Shown in pieces: positions 8,089 through 16,671 of a stretch of DNA of 64,000 nucleotides. Position 1 is the stretch's first letter. Every line of letters starts with the position of its first letter. A program made the position numbers and the translations under genes. Source of the stretch: Pseudomonas sp. B20(2017) (lineage in GTDB: Bacteria; Pseudomonadota; Gammaproteobacteria; Pseudomonadales; Pseudomonadaceae). Where the stretch lies: the NCBI RefSeq assembly GCF_002113125.1, contig NZ_NEJP01000018.1, positions 62,001 through 126,000 on the forward strand, in the 5' to 3' direction. The notes below the pieces were generated by a model that saw only the letters and a program-made list of their open reading frames with translations, had not been told where the DNA came from and searched no databases.

Positions 8089-8121
8089 AGTACTCTTCTA
8101 AAACCAAAGGAGCAAATCACG

Positions 8122-9468
8122 ATGCGCGTGATGAAGTGGAGCATGATCGCACTGGCAGTTGCAGCAGCAGCCAGTACTCAGATGGCTACGGCCGCACCGT
8201 TCGTAAGTGACCAGGCTGAAGCCAAAGGCTTTGTTGAAGACGCGAAAGCTGATTTGCTGATTCGCAACTATTACTTCAACCGTGACAACAAAGACGGTGC
8301 CCGTGACGTAAAAGACTGGACCCAGGGTATCTGGGGCAACTTCAGCTCCGGTTACACCCAAGGCACTGTTGGCGTCGGCGTTGATGCGTTCGGCTACCTG
8401 GCCATCAAACTGGACGGCGGTGCCGGCACCAGCGGCTCCGGCAACATGAGCCGCAGCAACGAATTCAATGCAAACGGTTCCCGCGACCCTGACGACAGCC
8501 AAGGCAAAGCCGGCGCTGCCATCAAGTTCCGCGTATCGAAAACCGAGCTGAAAATCGGTGACATGCAGCCTACCACCGCTCCGGTGTTCGCTATCGGCGG
8601 CTCCCGTATCCTTCCGCAAACTGCCAGCGGTTTCCAACTGCAGAGCAGCGAGATCAAAGACCTTGACCTCGAAGCCGGTCACTTCTACTCGGCAACCAGC
8701 CAGGACCGTAACTCCCGTGAAGGCGGTCTGTACGCGACCTACGCTGGCGTTGAAGCCAACACCATCGACTACTTCGGTGGCAAGTACGGCATCACCGAAA
8801 ACCTGAGCGCATCGCTCTACGGCGCCAAACTGGAAGACATCTGGAACCAGTACTACGCCAACGTGAACCTCACCACTCCATTTGGTGGTGACACTTCGCT
8901 GAACACCGACTTCAACATCTATCGCACCACCGACACCGGTAGCGCGAAAGCCGGTGACATCAGCAACACCGCGTTCTCCCTGGCCACCGCCCTCTCGTTC
9001 CTGAAAGCGCACACCATCACCCTGGCCTTCCAGAAGGTCAACGGCGACACTCCGTTCGACTACATCGGCGTGGGCAAGAACAACCGTGGCGGCGACTCGA
9101 TCTTCCTCGCCAACTCCATCCAGTACTCTGACTTCAACGCCCCGGGCGAGAAGTCTGCCCAGATCCGTTACGACATCAAAATGGCCGAGTACGGCGTTCC
9201 AGGTCTGAGCTTCATGACCCGCTACGTTAAAGGCTGGGACATCGACGGCACCCACACTCCGGCAGGCAGCGCCTACACCGGTCTGTATGGCGAAGATGGC
9301 AAACACAATGAAACCAACTTCGAAGCCAAATACGTAGTTCAGTCTGGCCCGGCCAAAGACCTGTCCTTCCGTATTCGTCAGGCCTGGCACTTTGCTAACG
9401 CCGACGAAGGTGAAGGCGATACCAAAGAGTTCCGTCTGATCGTCGACTACCCGCTGTCGCTTTTGTAA
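8122..9468 (+). CDS. OprD-family outer-membrane porin
   Basis: The 448-residue protein has a Sec signal peptide (MRVMKWSMIALAVAAAAS..., cleavage after ATAA near residue 25). Beyond it lies an OprD-type 18-stranded beta barrel beginning FVSDQAEAKGFVEDAKADLL, with alternating amphipathic strands. Family blocks include LLIRNYYFNRDNKDG and the C-terminal strand ...KEFRLIVDYPLSLL. Such porins admit basic amino acids, aromatic acids or dipeptides according to subgroup; the substrate cannot be read here. Its position beside HIT-slyX equals that of oprD in P. aeruginosa, but sequence recall is not enough to name it OprD itself. AAAGGAG lies nine bases before the ATG. Codon use is strongly biased, as in highly expressed genes. 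Confidence 0.93.
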   Translation: MRVMKWSMIALAVAAAASTQMATAAPFVSDQAEAKGFVEDAKADLLIRNYYFNRDNKDGARDVKDWTQGIWGNFSSGYTQGTVGVGVDAFGYLAIKLDGGAGTSGSGNMSRSNEFNANGSRDPDDSQGKAGAAIKFRVSKTELKIGDMQPTTAPVFAIGGSRILPQTASGFQLQSSEIKDLDLEAGHFYSATSQDRNSREGGLYATYAGVEANTIDYFGGKYGITENLSASLYGAKLEDIWNQYYANVNLTTPFGGDTSLNTDFNIYRTTDTGSAKAGDISNTAFSLATALSFLKAHTITLAFQKVNGDTPFDYIGVGKNNRGGDSIFLANSIQYSDFNAPGEKSAQIRYDIKMAEYGVPGLSFMTRYVKGWDIDGTHTPAGSAYTGLYGEDGKHNETNFEAKYVVQSGPAKDLSFRIRQAWHFANADEGEGDTKEFRLIVDYPLSLL

Positions 9469-9498
9469 TCGCACCGAGTTAGTTGCGGTAACAAAACA

Positions 9499-9530
9499 AA
9501 AAGGCCCATCTTCGGATGGGCCTTTTTTAT
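9499..9530 (+). terminator. Rho-independent terminator of the porin gene
   Basis: AAGGCCCATC-TTCG-GATGGGCC followed by six T residues, 31 bases after the stop. Confidence 0.92.
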
Positions 9531-9591
9531 TGTCTGTCACTGGTAATAGATGCCTGACCGATAAGTCAGGCAATTAATTAGCAACCTATCA

Positions 9592-10431
9592 TTACACTGC
9601 CGATTCCTGAACCACACGAATCACTCGTTGTGGAAAAGGAATATCAATGCCAGCCGTCTTTAAACGATCACGCGACTGTTCGTTAAACATGAACATCACA
9701 TCCCAGTAATCCGCAGTTTTAACCCACACACGCAGAGAAACAGTGATCGAACTGTCACCCAGTGTCGAAATAACGGCCTGAGGTGCCGGATCCTGCAACA
9801 CGCGATCATCCTTGGCCAGATCCAGCAGCACCTGACGGGCCTTTTGCAGATCGGCTTCGTAATCCACACCTACGTCGAACACAACCTTGCGGGTTGGCTG
9901 ACGGTTGGTGTTGGTAATGATGCCGTTCGACAGATTGCCGTTCGGGACGATGATGGTCTTGTTGTCGCCGGTGCGCAGCACGGTGTGGAAGATCTGGATG
10001 CTGTCGACGGTACCCGCCACACCCTGGGCTTCGATCCAGTCACCAATGCGGAACGGACGGAACAGCAGAATCAGCACGCCGCCGGCGAAGTTCGCCAGGC
10101 TGCCCTGCAACGCCAGACCGATGGCCAGGCCGGCCGCACCGATCGCCGCGACGAACGAAGTGGTTTCGACGCCGATCATCGACGCCACGCTGACGATCAG
10201 CAGCACCTTGAGAATAATGTTGGCCAGGCTGCTGATGAAACCTTGCAGCGCCAAGTCGGCATTGCGCAGGGCCAACAGGCCGCCAAGCTTTTGCGTGACC
10301 TTGTTGATCAGCCACCAGCCGATGGCCAGGGTGATCACCGCCAGCAGCACACGGCTGCCGTATTCCATGATCATCGGAATCCACGCCTGGGATGCCTTGA
10401 CAAGGTTGTCTACCTCAGCATTCAAATCCAT
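9592..10431 (-). CDS. MscS-type mechanosensitive channel
   Basis: This 279-residue small-conductance mechanosensitive channel releases solutes on hypo-osmotic shock. Three transmembrane helices are seen at about 28-46, 64-84 and 88-115. The third is the glycine- and alanine-rich pore helix (AIGAAGLAIGLALQGSLANF), followed by the family signature GGVLILLFRPFRIGDWIEA. The beta domain (VDSIQIFHTVLRTGDNKTIIVPNG) and the alpha/beta C-terminal domain follow. The length equals the E. coli MscS core. It stands alone between the porin terminator and yajQ. Confidence 0.95.
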   Translation of the reverse strand: MDLNAEVDNLVKASQAWIPMIMEYGSRVLLAVITLAIGWWLINKVTQKLGGLLALRNADLALQGFISSLANIILKVLLIVSVASMIGVETTSFVAAIGAAGLAIGLALQGSLANFAGGVLILLFRPFRIGDWIEAQGVAGTVDSIQIFHTVLRTGDNKTIIVPNGNLSNGIITNTNRQPTRKVVFDVGVDYEADLQKARQVLLDLAKDDRVLQDPAPQAVISTLGDSSITVSLRVWVKTADYWDVMFMFNEQSRDRLKTAGIDIPFPQRVIRVVQESAV

Positions 10432-10569
10432 CTTTTATCTCCTGATTACCGGCTTCCCGGGCTGTAAAAAACCAGCGGCAGAAAGACCGGGCCGTAATAG
10501 GCTCAATCGTTTCTGCCGTTGCTTGGGCCTCGGACGCTTTAAACGCCGAGAGGTTCCCGACCGGAAAGC

Positions 10570-11055
10570 TTAGTCGCGGAAGTTGTTGAACTGCAGTGGC
10601 ATGCCGAATTCCTTGGCACGCAGGGCTGCGATGGCTTCCTGCAGGTCGTCACGCTTCTTGCCGGTCACACGCACCTGCTCGCCCTGAATGGCGGCCTGTA
10701 CCTTGAGCTTGGCTTCCTTGATGTGGCCGACGATCTTCTTCGCCAGTTCCTTGTCGATGCCTTCCTTGAGGACGGCGTCCTGCTTCATCAGCTTGCCCGA
10801 GGCGAAGGAGTCTTTGACTTCCAGGCACTGCACGTCGATCTTGCGCTTGACCAGGGCCAGCTTGAGGATCTCGATCATCGCTTCCAGCTGGAAATCGGCT
10901 TCAGCGGTCAGGTGGACGGTCAGGTCCTTTTCCTTGTATTCGAAGCTGCCCTTGCCTTTCAGGTCATAACGACGATCGAGTTCCTTCACGGCGTTCTCGA
11001 CCGCGTTGGTGAGTTCGTGTTTGTCCAGTTCGGATACCACGTCGAACGACGGCAT
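10570..11055 (-). CDS. yajQ: YajQ family cyclic-di-GMP-binding protein
   Basis: A 161-residue protein with the two ferredoxin-like half-domains of YajQ: MPSFDVVSELDKHELTNAVE at the N-terminus, then RRYDLKGKG, and EQVRVTGKKRDDLQEAIAAL near the C-terminus. Members bind nucleotides; some (Xanthomonas, P. aeruginosa) have been described as c-di-GMP effectors that alter virulence gene expression. It lies divergent to panE with about 140 bases between, in the same order as PA4395-PA4397. Confidence 0.95.
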   Translation of the reverse strand: MPSFDVVSELDKHELTNAVENAVKELDRRYDLKGKGSFEYKEKDLTVHLTAEADFQLEAMIEILKLALVKRKIDVQCLEVKDSFASGKLMKQDAVLKEGIDKELAKKIVGHIKEAKLKVQAAIQGEQVRVTGKKRDDLQEAIAALRAKEFGMPLQFNNFRD

Positions 11056-11195
11056 GTAATCTCTCCAATAAAAAGGCGCGCTCGTACAGGACGCGGCGCG
11101 CTTGGCTTGCGGTTAAAATCGGGCTCATTATAACGGGTCTTTTCCCACCGACACGGCGAGCCTTGCATGCCTGTACCTTACCGAGTGAAAAACTG

Positions 11196-12113
11196 ATGTC
11201 CACCCCCTGGCATGTCCTCGGCGCCGGAAGTCTCGGCACGCTCTGGGCCACGCGTCTGGCCCGGGCCGGATTGCCGGTCCGGCTGATCCTGCGCGACATC
11301 GACCGCTTGCACGACTATGCAACGGCGGGCGGGCTGACCCTCGTCGAACAAGGCATCGCCAGCCGTTACGCCATCCCCGGCGAAACCCCGGACAGCCCCG
11401 AACCGATCCGCCGCCTGCTCGTGGCCTGCAAGGCCTACGACGCCGAAGCGGCTGTGGCCGGACTTGCCCACCGTCTGGCAGCGGACGCCGAACTGATCCT
11501 TTTGCAGAACGGCCTCGGCAGCCAGGAAGCGGTCGCCGCGCGAGTCCCGCAAGCCCGCTGTATCAGCGCCTCCAGCACCGAAGGCGCATTTCGCGACGGC
11601 GACTGGCGCGTGGTGTTCGCAGGCCATGGCTACACCTGGCTAGGGGACGCCGGTCATCCGGTAGCACCGATCTGGCTGGACGATCTCGAGGCGGCGAAAA
11701 TCCCCCATGAATGGAGCGCCGACATCCTCACCCGCCTGTGGCGCAAACTGGCACTCAACTGTGCGATCAATCCGCTGACGGTGCTGCACGACTGCCGCAA
11801 CGGCGGCTTACAGCAGCATCACTGCGAAGTCGCCACCCTGTGCGGCGAACTGACCGAACTGCTGGAACGCTGTGGGCAACCGGCCGCAGCGGACAACCTG
11901 CAACAGGAAGTCGAACGGGTGATCCAGGCCACGGCAGCGAATTTCTCGTCCATGCATCAGGACGTGGCCAGCAAACGCCGCACCGAGATCAGCTATTTGC
12001 TTGGGCATGCCTGCAAGGTTGCAGAACGTCATCAGTTGAGCCTCCCGCATCTCAAGCAATTGCAACAGCGACTGACCGCTCATCTGCACAGTCTCGGATT
12101 GCCCGTCGACTGA
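11196..12113 (+). CDS. panE: 2-dehydropantoate 2-reductase
   Basis: PanE/ApbA reduces ketopantoate to pantoate with NADPH, the second step of pantothenate synthesis. The 305-residue protein starts MSTPWHVLGAGSLGTLWATR with the GxGxxG dinucleotide motif. The central domain has VACKAYD and LLQNGLGSQEAV. The all-alpha C-terminal domain contains the catalytic Lys in LWRKLALNCAINPLTVL and the conserved SSMHQDVASKRRTEISYLLG. I start at the ATG at 11196, since the 11 residues encoded upstream do not fit the Rossmann fold. A histidine kinase gene follows after 45 bases. Confidence 0.93.
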   Translation: MSTPWHVLGAGSLGTLWATRLARAGLPVRLILRDIDRLHDYATAGGLTLVEQGIASRYAIPGETPDSPEPIRRLLVACKAYDAEAAVAGLAHRLAADAELILLQNGLGSQEAVAARVPQARCISASSTEGAFRDGDWRVVFAGHGYTWLGDAGHPVAPIWLDDLEAAKIPHEWSADILTRLWRKLALNCAINPLTVLHDCRNGGLQQHHCEVATLCGELTELLERCGQPAAADNLQQEVERVIQATAANFSSMHQDVASKRRTEISYLLGHACKVAERHQLSLPHLKQLQQRLTAHLHSLGLPVD

Positions 12114-12158
12114 GCAGCGGCTACGCTGGCCACTTGTTCCTTTTCTGCGATAAACCTG

Positions 12159-14195
12159 ATGCCATTGCGCCAGCGTCTTGAAAACCTGCCGGTCGGCCAG
12201 AAACTGCTGGCTGCCCTGCTGGTGCTGTTGACCACCGTACTGCTGGTCGCCAACCTGACCTTTATCAGCGCCGCCTATTACATCTCCCAGGAAAGCATGG
12301 CGCCTCAGGCGTTGCAGACCATTGGCCGGCTGGTATCCAATCCGAGCCTGGTGGCCGAAGCCTTGCAGTCGCCGCAAAGCGCCGAGCGGCTGCTCAAGGA
12401 ACTCGACAGCTATTCCCCGCTGCGCGCCGCCGCTTTATACGACGGCAAAGGCGAACGTCTGGCGCAGTTGCAACACGGCGACAAACTCAAATTGCCAGAG
12501 CGCTATCGACACATCGAAGCCTGGCAACTGACCGAATTTCGCAGCAATCAACTCATCACCCTGCCCCGTCCCGGCACTGCACCGGGCCACCTGCTTTTGG
12601 TGGCCAGCAGCGAACTGCCAGTAGCGTTCTATACCGGCACACTCACGGCCAGTCTGGGGATCCTGATTTTCAGTGTGCTGCTTTGGCTGGTCATCGCGCG
12701 GCAGATCAAGCGCCTCATTACCCGGCCGATCCATCAACTCGAAGAACTGTCCCGCCAGGTGACCCGCGAAGAAAACTACGCCCTGCGCGCCTCCCGGGGC
12801 AATCATGACGAAATCGGCAGCCTCGCCGAAGCATTCAACACCATGCTTTCGCGCATCGAGGCTCGGGAGCAGCAGCTCAAGCGCGCCCGCGACGATTCCC
12901 AGGCAGCCTACGATCAGGCGCAGGGTCTGGCGGAAGAAACCCGCCACACCAACCGCAAGCTGGAACTGGAAGTCCAGGTGCGCAGCAAGATCGAGAAGAA
13001 ACTCACCGGTTTCCAGAACTACCTCAACAGCATCATCGACTCCATGCCCTCGGCGCTGATCGCCCTCGACGAGCAGCTCTACGTCACGCAGTGGAACCAA
13101 GAGGCCAGCGCGCTTTCCGGTACACGGCTGGACGAAGCGCTGAACCAGCCGATCTTCCTCGCGTTTGAACCGCTCAAGCCGTTTCTGCCCCAACTCAAGC
13201 AGACCGTTGAACAGCATACCGTGGCGAAAATCGAACGCGTGACCTGGTTCAAGGATGATGAGCCCAAGCATTACGCCCTGACGTTCTATCCGTTGATGGG
13301 CGGATCCGGGCGCGGCGTGGTCATCCGGATCGACGACATCACCCAGCGCCTGTCACTGGAAGAAATGATGGTGCAGTCGGAAAAAATGCTCTCGGTCGGC
13401 GGCCTCGCCGCCGGCATGGCCCACGAGATCAATAACCCGCTCGGGGCGATCCTGCACAACGTGCAGAACATTCGTCGGCGGTTGTCGACGGATCTGCCAA
13501 AAAACCTGGAGCAGGCCGAGCAACTGGGCATCGAACTCGATACCGTGAACCGCTACCTGCAAGGGCGGGAAGTCCCGCAACTGCTCGACGGCATCCAGCA
13601 GGCCGGTGCCCGTGCGGCGAAAATCGTCACCCACATGCTCAGTTTCAGTCGCCGCAGCAACCGCCAGATGGCGCCGTGCGACCTGCCGGCACTGATCGAT
13701 CAAGCGGTGGAAATCGCCGGCAACGACTTCGACCTGGCCATCGGTTTCGATTTCAAGGGACAGGCGATTGTCCGTCAGTTTGACCCGGCGCTGGGCCCCG
13801 TGCCGGGCACCGCAAACGAGCTTGAGCAGGTATTGCTCAACCTGCTGAAAAACGCCGCGCAGGCCATTCACCAACGTGAAGATGACAGCGAACCGGGGCG
13901 GATCATCCTGCGCACCCGACTCAATCCGCCGTGGGCTGAAATTCAGGTCGAAGACAACGGCATCGGCATGAGCGAAAACGTACGCAAGCGCACCTTCGAG
14001 CCGTTTTTCACCACCAAGGAAATCGGCCAAGGCACGGGACTCGGGCTGTCGGTGTCGTACTTCATCATTACCAACAACCACAAAGGGCAGATGGAAGTGC
14101 AGTCGGCGCCGGGTCAAGGCACCTGCTTCACCCTGCGCCTGCCGCTGGCGCAACCGGCGCCCATCGCCGCCGAAACCAATCAACTACCGAGGTAA
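12159..14195 (+). CDS. Membrane sensor histidine kinase (HAMP-PAS-HisKA-HATPase)
   Basis: The 678-residue protein has TM1 at about 15-40, a periplasmic segment of about 125 residues, TM2 at about 165-185 and a HAMP domain (RLITRPIHQLEELSRQV...). A coiled coil follows (KRARDDSQAAYDQ), then a PAS domain starting NSIIDSMPSALIALDEQLYV. HisKA has the phosphoacceptor block AAGMAHEINNPLGAILHN. HATPase_c has N box NLLKNAAQAI, DNGIGM, FEPFFTTKEIGQGTGLGLS. No response regulator is next to it, so it is an orphan kinase; the signal is unknown. The next gene starts three bases after its stop, so both are probably on one transcript. The order equals PA4397-PA4399. Confidence 0.93.
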   Translation: MPLRQRLENLPVGQKLLAALLVLLTTVLLVANLTFISAAYYISQESMAPQALQTIGRLVSNPSLVAEALQSPQSAERLLKELDSYSPLRAAALYDGKGERLAQLQHGDKLKLPERYRHIEAWQLTEFRSNQLITLPRPGTAPGHLLLVASSELPVAFYTGTLTASLGILIFSVLLWLVIARQIKRLITRPIHQLEELSRQVTREENYALRASRGNHDEIGSLAEAFNTMLSRIEAREQQLKRARDDSQAAYDQAQGLAEETRHTNRKLELEVQVRSKIEKKLTGFQNYLNSIIDSMPSALIALDEQLYVTQWNQEASALSGTRLDEALNQPIFLAFEPLKPFLPQLKQTVEQHTVAKIERVTWFKDDEPKHYALTFYPLMGGSGRGVVIRIDDITQRLSLEEMMVQSEKMLSVGGLAAGMAHEINNPLGAILHNVQNIRRRLSTDLPKNLEQAEQLGIELDTVNRYLQGREVPQLLDGIQQAGARAAKIVTHMLSFSRRSNRQMAPCDLPALIDQAVEIAGNDFDLAIGFDFKGQAIVRQFDPALGPVPGTANELEQVLLNLLKNAAQAIHQREDDSEPGRIILRTRLNPPWAEIQVEDNGIGMSENVRKRTFEPFFTTKEIGQGTGLGLSVSYFIITNNHKGQMEVQSAPGQGTCFTLRLPLAQPAPIAAETNQLPR

Positions 14196-14198
14196 ACC

Positions 14199-14783
14199 AT
14201 GGGCTTTCGCTTGTCGAAGATCTACACCCGCACCGGCGACAAGGGCGAAACCGGGCTGGGCGACGGCCGCCGGGTACCGAAGGACCATCCGCGCATTGAG
14301 GCTATCGGCGAGGTCGATACGCTGAACAGCCAGGTCGGCGTGCTGCTGGCCGGACTGATTGCCGAACGCGAAACCAGCCCTGGGCTTGATGAATTGATCG
14401 ACGTGTTGGCACCCTGCCAACACCGGTTGTTCGACCTTGGCGGTGAACTGGCGATGCCGGAGTATCAGGCATTGAACGCAGCAGAAATCGAACGGCTGGA
14501 AGCCGCCATCGATGTGTGGAACGAGGAATTGGGGCCGCTGGAGAACTTCATTCTGCCGGGTGGTTCGATGCTGATTGCCCAAGCGCATGTCTGTCGCAGC
14601 CTGGCGCGCAGTGCCGAGCGGCGCTGTCAGCATTTGAATGCAATCGAACCATTGACCGGGGTCGGCCTGGCTTACATCAATCGCTTGTCGGATCTGTTGT
14701 TTGTGGCGGCCAGGCTGATTGCGCGGCGCCAGGGTATTGCAGAAATCCTGTGGCAGCCGGCAGCAAAACCCACAGAAAAGTAG
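14199..14783 (+). CDS. Cob(I)alamin adenosyltransferase, PduO type
   Basis: This 194-residue ATP:corrinoid adenosyltransferase makes adenosylcobalamin from cob(I)alamin. The ATP-binding N-terminus SKIYTRTGDKGETGLGDGRR is diagnostic, with the helical-bundle blocks IGEVDTLNSQVG and FILPGGSMLIAQAHVCRSLARSAER (here CRSLARSAERR). It starts three bases after the histidine kinase stop. No cobalamin operon surrounds it. A REPIN follows. Confidence 0.93.
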   Translation: MGFRLSKIYTRTGDKGETGLGDGRRVPKDHPRIEAIGEVDTLNSQVGVLLAGLIAERETSPGLDELIDVLAPCQHRLFDLGGELAMPEYQALNAAEIERLEAAIDVWNEELGPLENFILPGGSMLIAQAHVCRSLARSAERRCQHLNAIEPLTGVGLAYINRLSDLLFVAARLIARRQGIAEILWQPAAKPTEK

Positions 14784-14807
14784 CGCCTGACAAACCTTCG
14801 TCGGAAC

Positions 14808-14900
14808 GCCGCCCGGAGCAAGCTCGCTCCCACAGTTGACCGGGTTCCGACAGACAGAATGCGGTCGAATGTGGGAGCGAGCTTGCTCGCGATGAGGCGG
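14808..14900. repeat. REPIN
   Basis: Inverted arms around GAGCAAGCTCGCTCCCACAG (14816 onward) and GTGGGAGCGAGCTTGCTCGC (ending 14890) are separated by about 35 bases. It lies between convergent genes and may also act as a transcription barrier. Confidence 0.85.
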
Positions 14901-14917
14901 GCAGAATCAACAAAAAC

Positions 14918-15862
14918 TCAGGTCTGTGGCCAGAACGCCCGAATCCCCGCCACACCCTGAGCCCCGGCGCTCCACGCTTTTTCGCGCTCCGCCGGGCCGA
15001 CGCCGCCCAACAGAAACACCGGTTTGCTGAAACCTTCGATCAGCGTCGAAGCCTGTTCCCAGCCCAGCGGTTGCGCATCCGGGTGAGTCAGGGTCGGCTG
15101 CACCGGCGACAGGGTGACGAAATCCACACCCATCTGCTCGGCCAGTGCCAGTTCCTCAGCGTTGTGGCAGGACGCCGCCAACCAGCGCTCCGCCGGTAGC
15201 GGACGCCCCGCTGCCGCGTACTTGCGCAACTGCGCCGAGGTGATGTGCCAACCGGCGGACGGGAAATCGCCCAACCACTCGAACGGCCCCTTGATCATCA
15301 GCTGCGCCTTGCCGGCGCACAGGCCGACCGCGTCCACCGCGAGGTCGCGGTATTTCGGATCGTAGCCATTGGGCGCACGCAACTGAATCAGCTTGATCCC
15401 ACCGGCAATCGCCTTCTGGATACCGCGCAGCAAGGCCGGGGCTTCCAGATCTTCAGGAGTGATCAGGTATTCAGCGGGCAGACGCGCCGCCGCCACGATC
15501 GGCTGGTTGGCTGCCGGGAAGTCGTAACCCGTCAGTTCCTTGGCCGAAACCCACGCCAAGGGCTGGCCTTCGGCACCATGGGGTTCGCCGGTGAAGCTCG
15601 AGACTTCCCAGACATCCAGCAACACCTGCTTGTCCGGGTAATCATGGCGTACCTTGATCAGCGGCCGCGCGGCGCCGACGACAATGCCCAACTCTTCGTG
15701 CAGCTCGCGGGCCAGCGCGCTTTGCACCGACTCGTCGGCTTCGACCTTGCCACCGGGAAATTCCCAGAGGCCGCCCTGATGCTGGGTATCGGCACGGCGG
15801 GCGATCAGAATCTTGCCGCTGCCGTCACGAATGACGGCGGCGGCGACGTGTACACGTTTCAC
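14918..15862 (-). CDS. Nudix hydrolase fused to a ThiE/TenI-like domain
   Basis: This 314-residue two-domain protein begins (M)KRVHVAAAVIRDGSGKILI. A complete Nudix box lies at about 36-58 (GGKVEADESVQSALAREL, then HEELG), as in MutT 8-oxo-dGTP pyrophosphatase. Residues from about 135 form a TIM-barrel ThiE/TenI-like domain: KLIQLRAPNG, WLAASCHNAEEL, VDFVTLSPVQPTLTHP, LLGGVG. The C-terminal domain is usual in pseudomonads, but its substrate is unproven. I chose the GTG at 15862 because GGAGG lies nine bases upstream and the MutT N-terminus starts there. It overlaps the end of the upstream gst by four bases (15859-15862). Confidence 0.92.
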   Translation of the reverse strand: MKRVHVAAAVIRDGSGKILIARRADTQHQGGLWEFPGGKVEADESVQSALARELHEELGIVVGAARPLIKVRHDYPDKQVLLDVWEVSSFTGEPHGAEGQPLAWVSAKELTGYDFPAANQPIVAAARLPAEYLITPEDLEAPALLRGIQKAIAGGIKLIQLRAPNGYDPKYRDLAVDAVGLCAGKAQLMIKGPFEWLGDFPSAGWHITSAQLRKYAAAGRPLPAERWLAASCHNAEELALAEQMGVDFVTLSPVQPTLTHPDAQPLGWEQASTLIEGFSKPVFLLGGVGPAEREKAWSAGAQGVAGIRAFWPQT

Positions 15863-16491
15863 GACTGCAATTCCTCCAGTCCAGCCTTTTGCCAGGCTTT
15901 GAAGGCCGGCCATTGGTAGACGGTTTCAACATAGGCTTCATCTTCGGCCGGCAGCTTCACCTGATAGGTGCGCAGACGCACGGCAATCGGGGCGAAGAAC
16001 GCATCGGCCAGCGACACCCGACCAAACAGGAACGGCCCTGACTCGGTGGCCACGGCACGGCATTCGGCCCACAGCGCGAGCATGCGCTCGACATCGACCT
16101 TCACTTCCGGCGGCACCGGGTTGAGCGGCGCGTCGTGGCTCAGGTTGAACGGCATGTGGTTGCGCATCGCGAAGAAACCGCTGTGCATCTGCGCGCAGGC
16201 TGATCGAGCCTGAGCACGGGCCGCAATATCGGTCGGCCACAACTGCTCGGAAGGAAACTGTTCAGCCAGGTATTCGGCAATCGCCAGAGAGTCGGCGATG
16301 GTGCCCCGGGCGGTTTTCAGCAGCGGCACCTTGGCGGTCGGCGAATGCGCCAGCAGCCGCTCGCGGGTGTCGGGCTTGCCGAGTTTGACCAGTTCTTCGG
16401 TGTAGGGCGCGCCGGTCAATTCAAGCGCCAGCGCCGCGCGCAGGGACCAGGAGGAAAGCAGTTTGTCGCCGATGATCAGGTGAAGGCTCAT
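15859..16491 (-). CDS. Glutathione S-transferase family protein
   Basis: A 210-residue GST-like protein. The N-terminal thioredoxin fold (LHLIIGDKLLSSWSLRAALALEL) has the Ser pair in the position of the catalytic Ser. The glutathione-binding PLL..RGTIADSLAIAEYLAEQF block is at about 54-78. The C-terminal helical domain includes VSLADAFFAPIAVRLRTY. It is upstream of and overlaps the Nudix-ThiE gene, matching the PA4401-PA4400 pair. The substrate is unknown. Confidence 0.92.
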   Translation of the reverse strand: MSLHLIIGDKLLSSWSLRAALALELTGAPYTEELVKLGKPDTRERLLAHSPTAKVPLLKTARGTIADSLAIAEYLAEQFPSEQLWPTDIAARAQARSACAQMHSGFFAMRNHMPFNLSHDAPLNPVPPEVKVDVERMLALWAECRAVATESGPFLFGRVSLADAFFAPIAVRLRTYQVKLPAEDEAYVETVYQWPAFKAWQKAGLEELQS

Positions 16492-16549
16492 GATTGAGGT
16501 GCCTTTTCGTCAGAGAATCAGTTTCAGACTCGTAGCGTCTGATCTGCCG

Positions 16550-16645
16550 TCTTCGCGGGCAAGCCCGCTCCCACAGTGATTGTTGTCGGGCCCAAAGCTT
16601 GTGTACACCGTCGAATCCTGTGGGAGCGGGCTTGCCCGCGAAGAG
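16550..16645. repeat. REPIN
   Basis: CTTCGCGGGCAAGCCCGCTC CCACAG (from 16550) and its reverse complement CTGTGGGAGCGGGCTTGCCC (from 16619) flank about 40 bases. It fills the argJ-gst gap. Confidence 0.87.
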
Positions 16646-16671
16646 GCCAGTCGCCCACTCCCTGTTTCAGA

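Larger units (their letters stand above)
7223..8121. other. Long non-coding stretch upstream of the OprD porin
   Basis: These 899 bases hold no reading frame I can support; the small ORFs on both strands have no initiation signals or family features. Visible structures are a hairpin CACCC-AA-GGGTG (7569-7580) and GTCGC-GCT-GCGAC (7601-7613), followed by a weak AAGCC/GGCTT stem with a short T run near 7672-7690. A small RNA could lie between about 7550 and 7690. The 3' part holds the porin promoter and leader. Confidence 0.4.

Noticed and set aside
12159..14195. Two-component pair with an adjacent response regulator
   Set aside because: No receiver-domain gene lies on either side; neighbours are panE and an adenosyltransferase.
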